64,000 nt of DNA from Polluticoccus soli (GTDB taxonomy: Bacteria; Bacteroidota; Bacteroidia; Chitinophagales; Chitinophagaceae), in assembly GCF_029269745.1 (NCBI RefSeq), contig NZ_JARJHT010000002.1, positions 62,001-126,000 of the forward strand. Direction: 5' to 3'. The first letter of the stretch is position 1; every line of letters starts with the position of its first letter. The translations under genes were made by a program, and so were the position numbers. Positions 1 to 10,177 of this stretch are shown here, piece after piece. A model generated the notes under the pieces. The model worked only from the letters and a program-made list of their open reading frames with translations, was not told the DNA's origin and did no database searches.

Positions 1-1001
1 TGAAGCTGAATTTGATGGTGGAGAATAACACTGTTTTGCACCAAACACCGTTCACTGTTTCGGTTGACCTGATAGGTCAGGGCTGCACTACAGGTATCTC
101 AGCGCACGACCGCGCGAAGACCGTACAGGCACTTATCGATCCGAATACAAAACCTGAAGACCTTGGTCGCCCGGGTCATATCTTCCCGCTTCGTGCGCGT
201 AGCGAAGGTGTGTTGCGCAGGGCTGGGCATACAGAAGCTACAGTAGATTTTGCGCGACTTGCAGGCTTTGAGCCAGCGGGTGTGTTGGTAGAGATCATGA
301 ATGATGACGGAACAATGGCCCGTCTGCCGCAACTGAAAGAAATAGCAAAGAAATTCGACCTGAAGATAGTTTCTATCAAAGACCTGATAGAATACCGCCT
401 GCGTACAGAAAGCCTGGTAGAGGAAGAAGTGCGTGTGCACATGCCTACAAAGCATGGCGATTTTGAACTGATAGCTTTCCGTCAAACCAATACAGGTGAG
501 CAACATCTTGCACTGAAGAAAGGCGAGTGGGATAAAGACGAACCAGTTTTAGTGCGCGTACACAGTTCCTGCTTCACCGGCGATATCCTGCATTCGCTTC
601 GTTGCGACTGTGGTGAACAACTGCAGGCTGCTATGGAAATGGTAGAGCATGAAGGCAAAGGCATCGTGTTATATATGAACCAGGAGGGCAGGGGCATCGG
701 TCTTCTGAACAAACTGAAAGCGTACAAGCTGCAGGAAGAAGGTAAGGATACAGTTGAAGCAAACCTTGCTCTTGGTTTTAAGAATGATCAGCGCGACTAT
801 GGTGTAGGTGCTCAGATATTGAGGCATCTCGGTGTATCAAAGATCCGCCTGCTGACCAACAATCCGCGCAAACGTGCAGGTTTGCTTGGTTATGGCTTGG
901 AGATTGTAGAGAATGTAGGTATTGAGATCGCACCAAATCCACACAACGAATTTTATCTGCAAACAAAACGCGATAAGCTCGGTCACGAGATATTGAAATA
1001 G
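1..1001 (+). CDS. ribBA: Bifunctional 3,4-DHBP synthase / GTP cyclohydrolase II, 5' partial
   Basis: Riboflavin biosynthesis enzyme. The RibB half makes 3,4-dihydroxy-2-butanone 4-phosphate from ribulose 5-phosphate, and the RibA half opens the ring of GTP. The reading frame is open to the left edge (frame starts at base 3), so the true start and about the first 70-80 residues lie outside the window. The visible part begins inside RibB (LMVENNT, then SAHDRA and GRPGHIFPL). The RibA half follows, with the zinc ligands in [19 protein letters not shown] (about bases 563-620), NQEGRGIG and the LTNNPRKR substrate loop. Both halves look intact. Family known with near certainty. Confidence 0.96.
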   Translation, partial: KLNLMVENNTVLHQTPFTVSVDLIGQGCTTGISAHDRAKTVQALIDPNTKPEDLGRPGHIFPLRARSEGVLRRAGHTEATVDFARLAGFEPAGVLVEIMNDDGTMARLPQLKEIAKKFDLKIVSIKDLIEYRLRTESLVEEEVRVHMPTKHGDFELIAFRQTNTGEQHLALKKGEWDKDEPVLVRVHSSCFTGDILHSLRCDCGEQLQAAMEMVEHEGKGIVLYMNQEGRGIGLLNKLKAYKLQEEGKDTVEANLALGFKNDQRDYGVGAQILRHLGVSKIRLLTNNPRKRAGLLGYGLEIVENVGIEIAPNPHNEFYLQTKRDKLGHEILK

Positions 1002-1028
1002 CATCAGCCTGTATAAAGCTCCTGCGCA

Positions 1029-2213
1029 TTGAAAATACTTTTCTTAGCCAACCGCATTCCTTATCCTCCCTACAGGGGCGATAAACTGAAAATATTTAAC
1101 CTGGCTAAAAGGTTAAGTAAAAAGCATGAACTGCATTTGCTCACCTTTGCTCAAACCAAGCAAGAGTTTGAGTACAAGCAGGAGCTGGAAAAGATATTTA
1201 AGAAGGTAGACCTTATCTATCTTCCAAAATGGAAGTCTGCGCTGAATTGTCTGAGTGCAGCTTGGGATAACAAGCCACTACAAGTATTATACTTTCAGTC
1301 GGGGGAGATGCAGGCGAAATTGAACGACGTGCTTTCTGAATATAAGTTTGACGCGATACATGTGCAGCACCTGCGCATGTCACCATACCTAAAGGATAGA
1401 AAAGACCTGCCTCGCATTCTCGATCTGCCCGATGCATTTTCCTTGTACTGGGAGCGCCGGAAAAAGATCCAGCGCAATTTTCCTCGCCGCGTGTTCGAGA
1501 ATATGGAGCAGAGCCGCGTGTTGAAATATGAGAAGGTGACCAATGATTATAACCTGTCACTGGTATGTTCAAACGAAGACCTTGAGTATTTGAAAGAGGT
1601 GCACGGGTTAACGAATATTAAGCTACTGCCCAATGGCGTAGACCTTGATTCTTTCAAAGCCGGTGGGCATGACTACGAACACAATCACACGATATTGTTT
1701 ACGGGCAATATGGACTATGCGCCTAATATAGATGCTGTAGGATATTTCACCGAAGAGATATTGCCCTTGGTACGTGTGCGATTCCCTGAAACCAAATTTA
1801 TCATTGCCGGCCAACGCCCTGTGCCTAAAGTGCAGGCATTAGCCAACGAGCATGTGCTGGTTACAGGCTTTGTAAAAGACTTTGCTAAAGTATACAATGA
1901 TGCGAGCGTGGTTGTGGCTCCATTAAGATTTGGTGCCGGCACGCAAAATAAAGTACTGGAAGCGATGGCCATGGGTGTGCCGGTGGTGTGCTCACATATT
2001 GGTTTCAAAGGCTTAGGTATTCAAAGCGGCGAAGGCGCGATCATGCAGACCGATCCGACTCGGTTTGCTGAAACTATAATAGAGCTGCTATCTTCTGCCA
2101 GTATGCGCAAAGACGTAGGCACCAAAGGTGTTGAAGTGATACGTAACCGTTTTGGCTGGGATGTTATTGCGCAACAACTTGAATGTTACCTGCAGGAAGT
2201 AAGCCGCAACTGA
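1029..2213 (+). CDS. Glycosyltransferase, GT4/GT1-type, TIGR03087-like
   Basis: A 394-residue two-lobed GT-B glycosyltransferase. The N-terminal lobe starts MKILFLANRIPYPPYRGDK, a motif of sugar transferases that take nucleotide sugars to surface glycans. The C-terminal donor-binding lobe has GNMDYAPNIDAV, AGQRPVPKVQAL and APLRFGAGTQNKVLEAMAMG, where the E of KVLEAMA is the conserved donor-contacting glutamate. The start is TTG at 1029, because only this start keeps the conserved N-terminus and no ATG lies between the ribBA stop and it. It follows ribBA by 27 bp on the same strand and may be co-transcribed. It is not next to the polysaccharide locus at 50-64 kb, so its glycan is unknown. Confidence 0.85.
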   Translation: MKILFLANRIPYPPYRGDKLKIFNLAKRLSKKHELHLLTFAQTKQEFEYKQELEKIFKKVDLIYLPKWKSALNCLSAAWDNKPLQVLYFQSGEMQAKLNDVLSEYKFDAIHVQHLRMSPYLKDRKDLPRILDLPDAFSLYWERRKKIQRNFPRRVFENMEQSRVLKYEKVTNDYNLSLVCSNEDLEYLKEVHGLTNIKLLPNGVDLDSFKAGGHDYEHNHTILFTGNMDYAPNIDAVGYFTEEILPLVRVRFPETKFIIAGQRPVPKVQALANEHVLVTGFVKDFAKVYNDASVVVAPLRFGAGTQNKVLEAMAMGVPVVCSHIGFKGLGIQSGEGAIMQTDPTRFAETIIELLSSASMRKDVGTKGVEVIRNRFGWDVIAQQLECYLQEVSRN

Positions 2214-2214
2214 T

Positions 2215-5200
2215 CTACCACGTTCCCCCGGTAGGCCGGTTAGTATTGGTGTTGGCTGAATCTGCACGCAGTTGTTCTTCCATCTTTTTCGCTGCATATT
2301 TTTGTCCTCTCAAGAACTCATCAAGGGTGTTGAATGATTTGCGCCAGGAAACACCCAGACCTGTACGTTTAAGGCTTTGGTTGCCCAATGCGTCAAATGC
2401 AGAAGTACGGAAGAAATATCCACGGGTGTTGCCACCTTCACGGAATTGGTAGTTAACACGAACGTCACCTGCAAGGTTAAGTATTCCTGCATTGTTGGCT
2501 GCGCCAGTATTTTTTCCCCAGTCGTAGGAACCGCCATATTCTACACTCACCCTGTTATCAAACAGTTTATAGTCTACGCCCCATGTCACGGTGCTACGAC
2601 TGTCCCCATTTTTTTGGTTGGCAGCTTCTGATGCCGTATAGGATCCGTATTTGACATTCAGCGAAAGATTCTCGTTCCCTGTCAGGCGGTTAACAAGGTT
2701 CGTTAGCTGCGACGAAGCTGTGCCAGACAAAACTTCACTCACATTGCTGATAGCACCAGCACCCGTAGCGGCACCTGCTGCTATATTGTCCTGCGGATAA
2801 AAGCTGCCGATCAGCAACAGCGAAGCTACCTGGTTGAAAAGTTCTGTTTCATTCTGGTTGACACGGCGCACTTCCTCATAGGCGATAGTGCCGGGTCGCT
2901 GCTGAGGAATATCCAGTTTAAATGTTAGCGTTGGATTTTCAAGAGAGCCTCTCATGAAAAGCAAAACGTTTACATCCTGGGTGGTCTTAGCCTCTTTTGC
3001 TTCGTTGTTATTCAAAATGGTCTGCTGATAGTTCTTCAGCAATTGATAAGGCCTTGCACGCACGGTGTATACACCTTCTACATTCATTGATGTTGCAGCT
3101 ATTGGTCCGTTAAAGCTGATACGGCTACCTGCGTTCAGCTCAAACTTGCGTTTGTAGAACAACTGCCGTAAGGTAAACAGGTAATTTCCCTCCTCGATAT
3201 CGTATTGTCCATACATCTTTATGTCATTATCCGAGGGGATAGTCATATTGATGTTGCCATTTCCCTTTGCGGTAATGGCATCCCCTGTCGATGGGTCGAG
3301 TACAAGTGTGATCTCCGCTAGCGGATTGAGGCGGGCATCTATTTCAATGTTCAGTTTATGCTTGGGTTTCTTTACAACAACTTTCTTAACTGTGTCGTAC
3401 GATTTGAAACTAACATAGCTATAGCTGGCTTGCTCAGAAGTAGTCCCGATGGGTATGTACAGTTGTGAAGCAGCAGCAGGCATCGCCCGGGTCATCCGTA
3501 TCCTGATGTCCTCTATAGGGCCTGTTATCGATAAGTTTTGAAAGCCTGCAATGAGGTTGCCGTAGAACGCTTCATTCTCAAATTCTTTCAGGTTGATCAC
3601 CTGAAATTTAGATGAACCCATGTTCATTGCCAGCTTCAGGTTTTTAAACCTGTTGTGTGTGATCTTACCGTTGAAGATCGCCCTGTTCTTATAGGCATCA
3701 AACAGTGTAAAATCACCAAAGTTGATCTCGCTGTTGTTTACTTTGATGGTCGCAGTATGGATGTCATACTCGGTGCCAAGGAAGTCTATACGTACATGCG
3801 CATTATCCATCCTCACAGATCCTTCAACGTCCGGTTCGCTGGCAGTTCCTTTTATAGAAACGCTGCCATTCAATGTTCCATTTACCTTGCTCACATAACC
3901 TTCCACAAACGGCATTATCCAGGCAACCGGCGCGTTGTTCACAACAATGTTACCGTCGAGCCTGCGGTTGCTTGTGCTATCAAACACGGTACGCCCGCCG
4001 GCAGTGATAGATGCATTGCCACGATAAACCCCGCTCGCAGGATCGAGTACCAGCAAATGTTTGCCGGCATCATAGCTACCTACAGCATTCACATTGCCTA
4101 TGGTATCTGTTCCCAGCATTACCTCTGTGGCTTTCAGGTTAGCATTTACCAGGAGGTCATTGAATATGTTGCTAAGAGTAATTGTGCCGTTCAACTTTCC
4201 GGTAGGCTCATAGCCTGCCAGTCCCGCCAAGCTGCCAAGGTGCGCCAGGTCGAGATTAGAAGTTTGGATAACCAATGGCTGACCAGCGCCTGCTTCAGAA
4301 TTGGCAACGATCTGTTGGTTGTCTGAACGCAACTGCAGATTTCGGATAAACAGGAAATCATCACTTACAATAGCCTGGCTACCACCTGCGATCTCCCAGC
4401 GTTTTTTTGCCAGGTAAAATTCTGAAGGTGCCAGGCGGATGTCAAGGCTGTCGCCGCTGGCATATGCCCGGCCGTTGATGGTCGCAGTGCCGTATTCAGA
4501 CGTGGAGGATGAGGCGATATTAAAGGTCAGCGAATCGCTACCCACTGTTGTGGTCAGGCTTATAGCTCCATGAAGGTCGCCAACCACCACATTGCCTGCA
4601 TCAGCATTCACCGCCAGCTGCCTGAAGTCTCCAAGACTGGTGATGGTGATGTTTTGTACGCGCACATCGCCTATCTGGCCATAGGGTATCATGGCATCGA
4701 CACTCAGCTGTTGTTTGGCTGTATTTAGAGCACCGACGATAGTAGCATCACGGAAGCCTTTCAGTGCAGGTGTAATCACACCCAGCAGGCTGTCTATCTC
4801 TTTGGTACGGATCTCGAAAGTCAGATTCTGATCAGTTGGTACAGACTTTGGCGGATGAATATAATTCGGCAGGTAGCTGCCGATGTATGCTTGTACCGAT
4901 GCCGGCAACGAACTCAATTGGAAATTACCCTTTACTACGCCACGAAGCGCATTACTCTCAACGATGATCAATTTCTGAGATTCGGCCTGAGATGAATACA
5001 CATGTACCGAGTCGAGGTCCATGTGGTGACCGTTGCGGAACAGGTTTATGTTATACAGCTTCGCATAACCCAGGAAGTTATCGATGCTGTTGCCCTTCCA
5101 GTCAAGGTCAAAGTCGGCGCTTGCTGTGACGGTGTCCTTTGTTAGCTTCAGCGCAGTCAGATTGCTGCTTAGCAGGTTCGCCTTGGCATTAATGGCTAGC

Positions 5201-6954
5201 TGATCCTGGCTGAAATCGAAAATGCCATTGAAGGCCAATGCGAGGTTAGGATCATCCACCATCAGGTCGCCGTTGAACTTATTCTTCTCCAGCAAACCGT
5301 TTGCCGTGATATTCCTATAGGGATAACCTTTGAAATCAAAACGGCTGATAACAGCGTCAAGAGTGATCTTAGCATCTTTGGGATCGAAGGCATTGCCATG
5401 CACGTTACCGTTAAAGGTCACTATACCAAGATCCGGCTGACGAAGCAGCGTACCCAGATCGAAATTGTCGGTAGACACCTTACCTGCGTACACAGCGGTC
5501 CGTTGGTTGAAGTTGGGTATCTTCATGGTCACATCTGAGTGCAGGCTGCCGAGGTTGGTTACGATTGAACCATTGGCCGCGAAGTTCTCTATGTAGCCAA
5601 TGAAGTTGCCCTTGAAATAAGCATGCGTCAGCTTTTCAAGCGCCAGGTTGGGGTGGCCCTTGAGTTCAGGCGCATATTTCATGATCGCAGGTCCACTGGT
5701 TAGTATCTCGCCGTCGGTATATTCTATCCAGGTAGTGTAGATGTCGGGCAGACCTTTCATTCGCACATTGCCTTTTAAGCTAAAGCCGCCATCGCTCACC
5801 TGCAGATTACGTGCATAGATATTATCAACTGTTCCTTTTGCGTAGCCCGATACTTTGGCGAGGGTAGGGTATTTACGCAGCTGAGGCGCGAAGTACGCTA
5901 CATCTCTCGAGTCAACTATCGAGTTGCGCATGTCCGCCTCCATAACTACTTTATGTATATAGTCGTTGAAGTCGGGGAAGCGCTCGTAGTACATAGCATA
6001 GAAATGGTGCAGCTTACTGTTGTTCGTTTCTATGTACAGGTTTTTGGCAATAGAGGCGATCGGCGACACGCTCACGTCGGCAACCGCTTTGCGGATCATG
6101 ATGCCACTGCGGTCTTTAGCGGCGAGGTTTTCTACGTGTCCGCGTATAGTGTCTTTAATGATGTTGATCTTCCTTGCATCAATGTTGATGCCCGTGATGT
6201 GCATGTGTTTCTCGTCAAATTCATTCACACGTGCTAACCCATCGCCGACATCCAGTTTGAAAAAGCAGTCCTCCAGTTTGAGGTTTTTTGCATGTACCAG
6301 CCAGTTGCCCTTGTTGAATGCCGTAGTGTCCAATACCCGTGGCTTGCGTGGCCTTGGTGGGCGGCCACCTTCGTAATCGCGCAATACAATGCCACCTCTT
6401 ATCAATTCTACCGAATTGATATCGACGACACGCTTTTTCAGGTCTATCTCGTCGGCATTCACCTGCAGGCTACCCACGTCAATGTCCATATCACTACCAA
6501 CCCACGCATCGTCCATGTGGAAGCGTACGTTCTGTAGATCGGCTTTTTCCAGGTCCAGCTCAAATTCGTTCTGCTTTTTGGTGCTGTCTTTTTTGCCGGT
6601 ATCAAAAGCGTCTTCTATAAACTTATAGTTCCACTCGTCCGACTTTTTGGTGCGATACAGGTGCACATAGGCATTGTGCAGCCCTATATAAGTAATGACC
6701 GGTTTATCGCTTTTCAGGAAAAACCAGTCTGTAATCCGCACCCTGGCTTGCCCGGCATGGAGCAGGGTATCGCCGGCTTTATCTTCTATATACAACCCTT
6801 CCAGCAGCAGGTGGTTCATAAAATCCACACGTACATGCTTCACTGCCACCTTGGTTCCCAGCTTTTTAGACATGGATACTACTACGCGCTGCACCAGGAA
6901 GTTCTGCACAGGCGTCAGGTTTACCAGTACGACGATGAGCACAAGCAGCCCCAC
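2215..6954 (-). CDS. TamB-like translocation/assembly module protein (DUF490)
   Basis: About 1579 residues, the size of TamB. An N-terminal membrane helix (GLLVLIVVLV) is followed by the usual signature TPVQNFLVQ and KKLGTKVAVKHVRVDF, then a very long run of beta-strand repeats, and a C-terminal DUF490 domain (SGTASSQLTNLVNRLTG, then FDNRVSVEYGG near the end). TamB bridges inner and outer membranes and helps with barrel insertion and phospholipid traffic. The first usual start codon is GTG at 6954. However, the same frame continues upstream to a stop at 7012-7014 and reads LNRFLRILRNVALTI, a good cytoplasmic tail for the helix. A GGAG sits 6 nt before a CTG at 6999, so the real start may be that CTG. 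No TamA-like partner is adjacent. The stop lies against the end of the convergent glycosyltransferase gene. Confidence 0.9.
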   Translation of the reverse strand: MGLLVLIVVLVNLTPVQNFLVQRVVVSMSKKLGTKVAVKHVRVDFMNHLLLEGLYIEDKAGDTLLHAGQARVRITDWFFLKSDKPVITYIGLHNAYVHLYRTKKSDEWNYKFIEDAFDTGKKDSTKKQNEFELDLEKADLQNVRFHMDDAWVGSDMDIDVGSLQVNADEIDLKKRVVDINSVELIRGGIVLRDYEGGRPPRPRKPRVLDTTAFNKGNWLVHAKNLKLEDCFFKLDVGDGLARVNEFDEKHMHITGINIDARKINIIKDTIRGHVENLAAKDRSGIMIRKAVADVSVSPIASIAKNLYIETNNSKLHHFYAMYYERFPDFNDYIHKVVMEADMRNSIVDSRDVAYFAPQLRKYPTLAKVSGYAKGTVDNIYARNLQVSDGGFSLKGNVRMKGLPDIYTTWIEYTDGEILTSGPAIMKYAPELKGHPNLALEKLTHAYFKGNFIGYIENFAANGSIVTNLGSLHSDVTMKIPNFNQRTAVYAGKVSTDNFDLGTLLRQPDLGIVTFNGNVHGNAFDPKDAKITLDAVISRFDFKGYPYRNITANGLLEKNKFNGDLMVDDPNLALAFNGIFDFSQDQLAINAKANLLSSNLTALKLTKDTVTASADFDLDWKGNSIDNFLGYAKLYNINLFRNGHHMDLDSVHVYSSQAESQKLIIVESNALRGVVKGNFQLSSLPASVQAYIGSYLPNYIHPPKSVPTDQNLTFEIRTKEIDSLLGVITPALKGFRDATIVGALNTAKQQLSVDAMIPYGQIGDVRVQNITITSLGDFRQLAVNADAGNVVVGDLHGAISLTTTVGSDSLTFNIASSSTSEYGTATINGRAYASGDSLDIRLAPSEFYLAKKRWEIAGGSQAIVSDDFLFIRNLQLRSDNQQIVANSEAGAGQPLVIQTSNLDLAHLGSLAGLAGYEPTGKLNGTITLSNIFNDLLVNANLKATEVMLGTDTIGNVNAVGSYDAGKHLLVLDPASGVYRGNASITAGGRTVFDSTSNRRLDGNIVVNNAPVAWIMPFVEGYVSKVNGTLNGSVSIKGTASEPDVEGSVRMDNAHVRIDFLGTEYDIHTATIKVNNSEINFGDFTLFDAYKNRAIFNGKITHNRFKNLKLAMNMGSSKFQVINLKEFENEAFYGNLIAGFQNLSITGPIEDIRIRMTRAMPAAASQLYIPIGTTSEQASYSYVSFKSYDTVKKVVVKKPKHKLNIEIDARLNPLAEITLVLDPSTGDAITAKGNGNINMTIPSDNDIKMYGQYDIEEGNYLFTLRQLFYKRKFELNAGSRISFNGPIAATSMNVEGVYTVRARPYQLLKNYQQTILNNNEAKEAKTTQDVNVLLFMRGSLENPTLTFKLDIPQQRPGTIAYEEVRRVNQNETELFNQVASLLLIGSFYPQDNIAAGAATGAGAISNVSEVLSGTASSQLTNLVNRLTGNENLSLNVKYGSYTASEAANQKNGDSRSTVTWGVDYKLFDNRVSVEYGGSYDWGKNTGAANNAGILNLAGDVRVNYQFREGGNTRGYFFRTSAFDALGNQSLKRTGLGVSWRKSFNTLDEFLRGQKYAAKKMEEQLRADSANTNTNRPTGGTW

Positions 6955-7154
6955 AATGGTCAGGGCAACATTTCGTAATATTCTGAGAAAGCGGTTCAGG
7001 GAGATCTCCGTTTAAAAGTTAACCACAAAAATAGCTCCATTCATCCATTTCTTATAGAAGATTTTGTTAATCATTTCCATCCTTTTCTGCCGAAAGAGCG
7101 TATCTTTCGGGGCTATTTTTTGGGCCACAGCAGGCTATATTAAATTTAAAACGC

Positions 7155-9287
7155 ATGCACATGAAAGTCTTATCGCTTTGCACCTCTTTTTTACTAGTGA
7201 GTATGGCAGCATCAGCACAAAAGCCGGGAGCCTTTAAGGGCTCTTACCCTGAAACTAAAATGGGGACACAGGTTGACGAATTTTTTGGTACTAAGGTGAA
7301 CGACCCCTATCGCTGGCTCGAAGACGACAGGTCGGCAGAAACAGCCGATTGGGTAAAGCGCCAAAACGACGTTACCAATGCCTACCTGGCACAGATACCG
7401 TTCCGCGACAACATCAAAACCCGCCTGACCGAGCTGTGGAACTACGAAAAATACTCGGCACCGTTTAAAGAGGGTGGATATACGTATTTCTATAAAAATG
7501 ATGGACTGCAAAACCAATCTGTGCTGTATCGCCAGAAGGGCAGCGAAGCTCCGGAAGTATTCCTAGATCCAAACAAATTTTCAAAAGACGGCACTACGTC
7601 ACTAGCTGGCGTAGACTTTACAAAAGACGGTTCTATGTGTGCCTTCCAGATATCGGAAGGTGGCTCTGACTGGCGCAAGGTGATCGTGTTGGACACGCGT
7701 ACTAAAAAGCGCCTGGATGACACACTGATGGATGTAAAGTTCAGCGGACTTTCCTGGAGAGGCAACGAAGGTTTCTATTATAGCAGCTATGATAAACCCA
7801 AAGAAGGCAGTGCATTGTCAGGTAAAACCCAGTATCACAAACTTTTCTTCCACAAGCTCGGTACGGCGCAGTCTAAAGATGAGCTGATATTTGGTGGCGA
7901 GGCTACGCCACGCCGCTACATTGGCGGAGGTGTGACCGAAGACCAGAAATTCCTGGTGATCACGGCAGCCAATGCTACTTATGGCAACGAGTTATACATC
8001 AAAGACCTTTCGAATCCCAAAAATCCGATCGTTCCTGTAGTAACAGGTTTTGAGAACGAGCAGGACGTAGTTTATGCCGAGAATGGAATGCTGTACATCG
8101 TAACCAACCAGAATGCGCCTAACCGCAGGCTGGTAATAGCCGATGCCAAAAATCCTGCTGTGGATACATGGAAGGATGTGATCCCGCAATCGCAATTCCC
8201 GCTCACTGTTTCTACCGGCGGACGTAAATTCTTTGCACAATACATTAAACATGCCGTGTCTGAAGTGTATCAATACGACCTCAGCGGTAAAATGGAGCGC
8301 CAGATCACACTGCCGGGCCTTGGCACTGCGGGTGGCTTTAGCGCAAAACGAGAAGAAAATGAACTGTACTACTCATTCACTTCATACGTTTATCCTCCAA
8401 CGATCTTCAAATACGATATCGGTTCCGGTAAATCAGAAGTGTATAAAAAATCGGGCGTGAAATTTGACCCGTCGTTGTACGAAAGCAAGCAGGTGTTTTA
8501 TGTGTCTGAAGATGGTACCACCATCCCGATGATCATCACCCACAAAAAAGGCGTACAGCTCGATGGTAAAAATCCTACTATGCTGTATGGCTATGGCGGT
8601 TTCAATGTAAGCCTGACACCGGCCTTCAGCGTAAGCAACCTGGTGTTTATGGAAAACGGTGGTGTATATGCGGTGGCAAACCTACGTGGCGGCGGCGAGT
8701 ACGGCGACCAGTGGCACACCATGGGTACCAAACTTAACAAGCAAAATGTGTTCAACGATTTTATAGCTGCAGCTCAATACCTGGTGACTGAGAAATACAC
8801 CTCGAAAGACTACCTGGCGATTTCAGGCGGTTCTAATGGTGGTCTGCTGGTTGGTGCGGTTATGACACAGCGTCCAGACCTGATGCGTGTTGCTTTCCCA
8901 GCAGTAGGTGTACTCGACATGCTACGTTACCACAAGTTCACAGCCGGTGCAGGTTGGGCTTACGACTATGGTACTGCCGACGATAATAAAGAGATGTTCG
9001 ACTATCTCTATAAATATTCGCCGGTACACAATGCTCGCAAAGGCACTTGCTACCCGTCAACAATGGTAATGACTGGAGATCATGATGATCGTGTTGTGCC
9101 TGCACACTCGTTCAAATTTGCCTCAGCGATCCAGGCTGCACAAAGCTGCGATAACCCGGTGCTGATTCGCATTGAGACCAAAGCAGGCCATGGTGCGGGC
9201 AAGCCAACGTCGATGATCATAGAAGAACAAGCCGATAAATGGGCATTTATGCTCTATAACATGGGTCTCGGCTACGGTGCTAAATAG
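7155..9287 (+). CDS. Prolyl oligopeptidase family serine peptidase (S9A), secreted
   Basis: A 710-residue protein with an N-terminal signal peptide (MKVLSLCTSFLLVSMAASAQ), so it is probably periplasmic. The N-terminal beta-propeller starts with NDPYRWLEDDRSAETADWV. The C-terminal alpha/beta hydrolase domain has the catalytic triad in family context: Ser560 in GGSNGG, Asp near 644-645 in TGDHDDRVVP and His679 in TKAGHGAGKPT. It cleaves short peptides after proline. Start is the ATG at 7155; the second ATG at 7161 is equally possible. It stands alone, with a strong terminator after it, and looks complete. Confidence 0.95.
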   Translation: MHMKVLSLCTSFLLVSMAASAQKPGAFKGSYPETKMGTQVDEFFGTKVNDPYRWLEDDRSAETADWVKRQNDVTNAYLAQIPFRDNIKTRLTELWNYEKYSAPFKEGGYTYFYKNDGLQNQSVLYRQKGSEAPEVFLDPNKFSKDGTTSLAGVDFTKDGSMCAFQISEGGSDWRKVIVLDTRTKKRLDDTLMDVKFSGLSWRGNEGFYYSSYDKPKEGSALSGKTQYHKLFFHKLGTAQSKDELIFGGEATPRRYIGGGVTEDQKFLVITAANATYGNELYIKDLSNPKNPIVPVVTGFENEQDVVYAENGMLYIVTNQNAPNRRLVIADAKNPAVDTWKDVIPQSQFPLTVSTGGRKFFAQYIKHAVSEVYQYDLSGKMERQITLPGLGTAGGFSAKREENELYYSFTSYVYPPTIFKYDIGSGKSEVYKKSGVKFDPSLYESKQVFYVSEDGTTIPMIITHKKGVQLDGKNPTMLYGYGGFNVSLTPAFSVSNLVFMENGGVYAVANLRGGGEYGDQWHTMGTKLNKQNVFNDFIAAAQYLVTEKYTSKDYLAISGGSNGGLLVGAVMTQRPDLMRVAFPAVGVLDMLRYHKFTAGAGWAYDYGTADDNKEMFDYLYKYSPVHNARKGTCYPSTMVMTGDHDDRVVPAHSFKFASAIQAAQSCDNPVLIRIETKAGHGAGKPTSMIIEEQADKWAFMLYNMGLGYGAK

Positions 9288-9310
9288 TCACAAAGCAAAT
9301 TTTTATAAAG

Positions 9311-9338
9311 GAGCGGTGTTTGGCCGCTCTTTTTTTAT
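9311..9338 (+). terminator. Rho-independent terminator after the prolyl oligopeptidase gene
   Basis: Stem GAGCGG/CCGCTC with a 7-nt loop, followed by eight T residues. Confidence 0.9.
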
Positions 9339-9401
9339 TCAGAAAATTAATGGCAGAAGACCATGTAGTTGAGTATATTTGAGTGGCTTGAATAGAGTTT
9401 T

Positions 9402-10151
9402 GTGAGGAACATTATCAATAAAATACGCAATTCGATACTGCACCGCCTGGCTGCCGCTGTTTTTGAAAAAGTAGAGGCAGAAGGTTTTGTGGTGTCGTAT
9501 GCACAAGGCGGTGAAGACCTGATCATCAAAAAACTTCTGGGCAATAAGCGTGGCGGTTTTTATGTAGACGTAGGTTGCAATAATCCTATACAAAAAAGCA
9601 ACACATTCAAGCTATACCTGAAGGGCTGGACGGGCATTTGTATTGATGGCAACGCCGCCCTGATAGACAAATTCAAAAAGATACGTCCGCGCGATCTTTG
9701 CCTGCAGCAGGTATTATCCGGCAAAGTTGAAAAGCTGACCTTTTACGTTAATAAGAACAACCACGAATATTCCACTGTCAATGCGGGCATAGCCAGCGAT
9801 TGGTCAGACGCCCGAGGTGTGGAAAAAGTGGAAGTACAGGCCGATACCCTGGCCAACGTTTTACATAAACATTTGAATGGCAGGTATATCGACCTGCTTT
9901 GCATAGATGTGGAAGGTCATGATCTCGCTATCCTTTTAGGCAACGACTTTTCAAAATACCGTCCGGGACTGATATGTACAGAGGCCGGAACAAGCATTGT
10001 GCATTCGCTCGATCATCCTATTACTAAATTCCTCATTTCGCAAGGCTATGATTATGTGGCCTGCTGCGGAGAGAATATGTATTTTAGAGATGGTAACCTG
10101 ATGGCCGGCGATCTTGAGCGTGTGCTACATAGCCCTGATGCTTCGCATTAG
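9402..10151 (+). CDS. FkbM family methyltransferase
   Basis: A 249-residue SAM-dependent methyltransferase of the FkbM type. Visible features are the SAM-binding segment GGFYVDVGCNNPIQKSNT, CIDGNAALI (acidic residue binding the ribose) and DLLCIDVEGHD, which is the FkbM hallmark. FkbM enzymes O-methylate sugars or small hydroxyl compounds; the substrate cannot be told here. The start chosen is GTG at 9402, giving MRNIINKIRNSI; no ATG occurs nearby in frame. It is followed after 26 bp by the subtilase gene. No signal peptide is seen, so it is cytoplasmic. Confidence 0.85.
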   Translation: MRNIINKIRNSILHRLAAAVFEKVEAEGFVVSYAQGGEDLIIKKLLGNKRGGFYVDVGCNNPIQKSNTFKLYLKGWTGICIDGNAALIDKFKKIRPRDLCLQQVLSGKVEKLTFYVNKNNHEYSTVNAGIASDWSDARGVEKVEVQADTLANVLHKHLNGRYIDLLCIDVEGHDLAILLGNDFSKYRPGLICTEAGTSIVHSLDHPITKFLISQGYDYVACCGENMYFRDGNLMAGDLERVLHSPDASH

Positions 10152-10177
10152 CGGCAAAATTCCTACTTTTAACAGGT

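Noticed and set aside
3655-4326. 223-codon open frame opposite the TamB-like gene
   Set aside because: Antisense to a long, clearly coding gene; composition and lack of motifs suggest a shadow frame.
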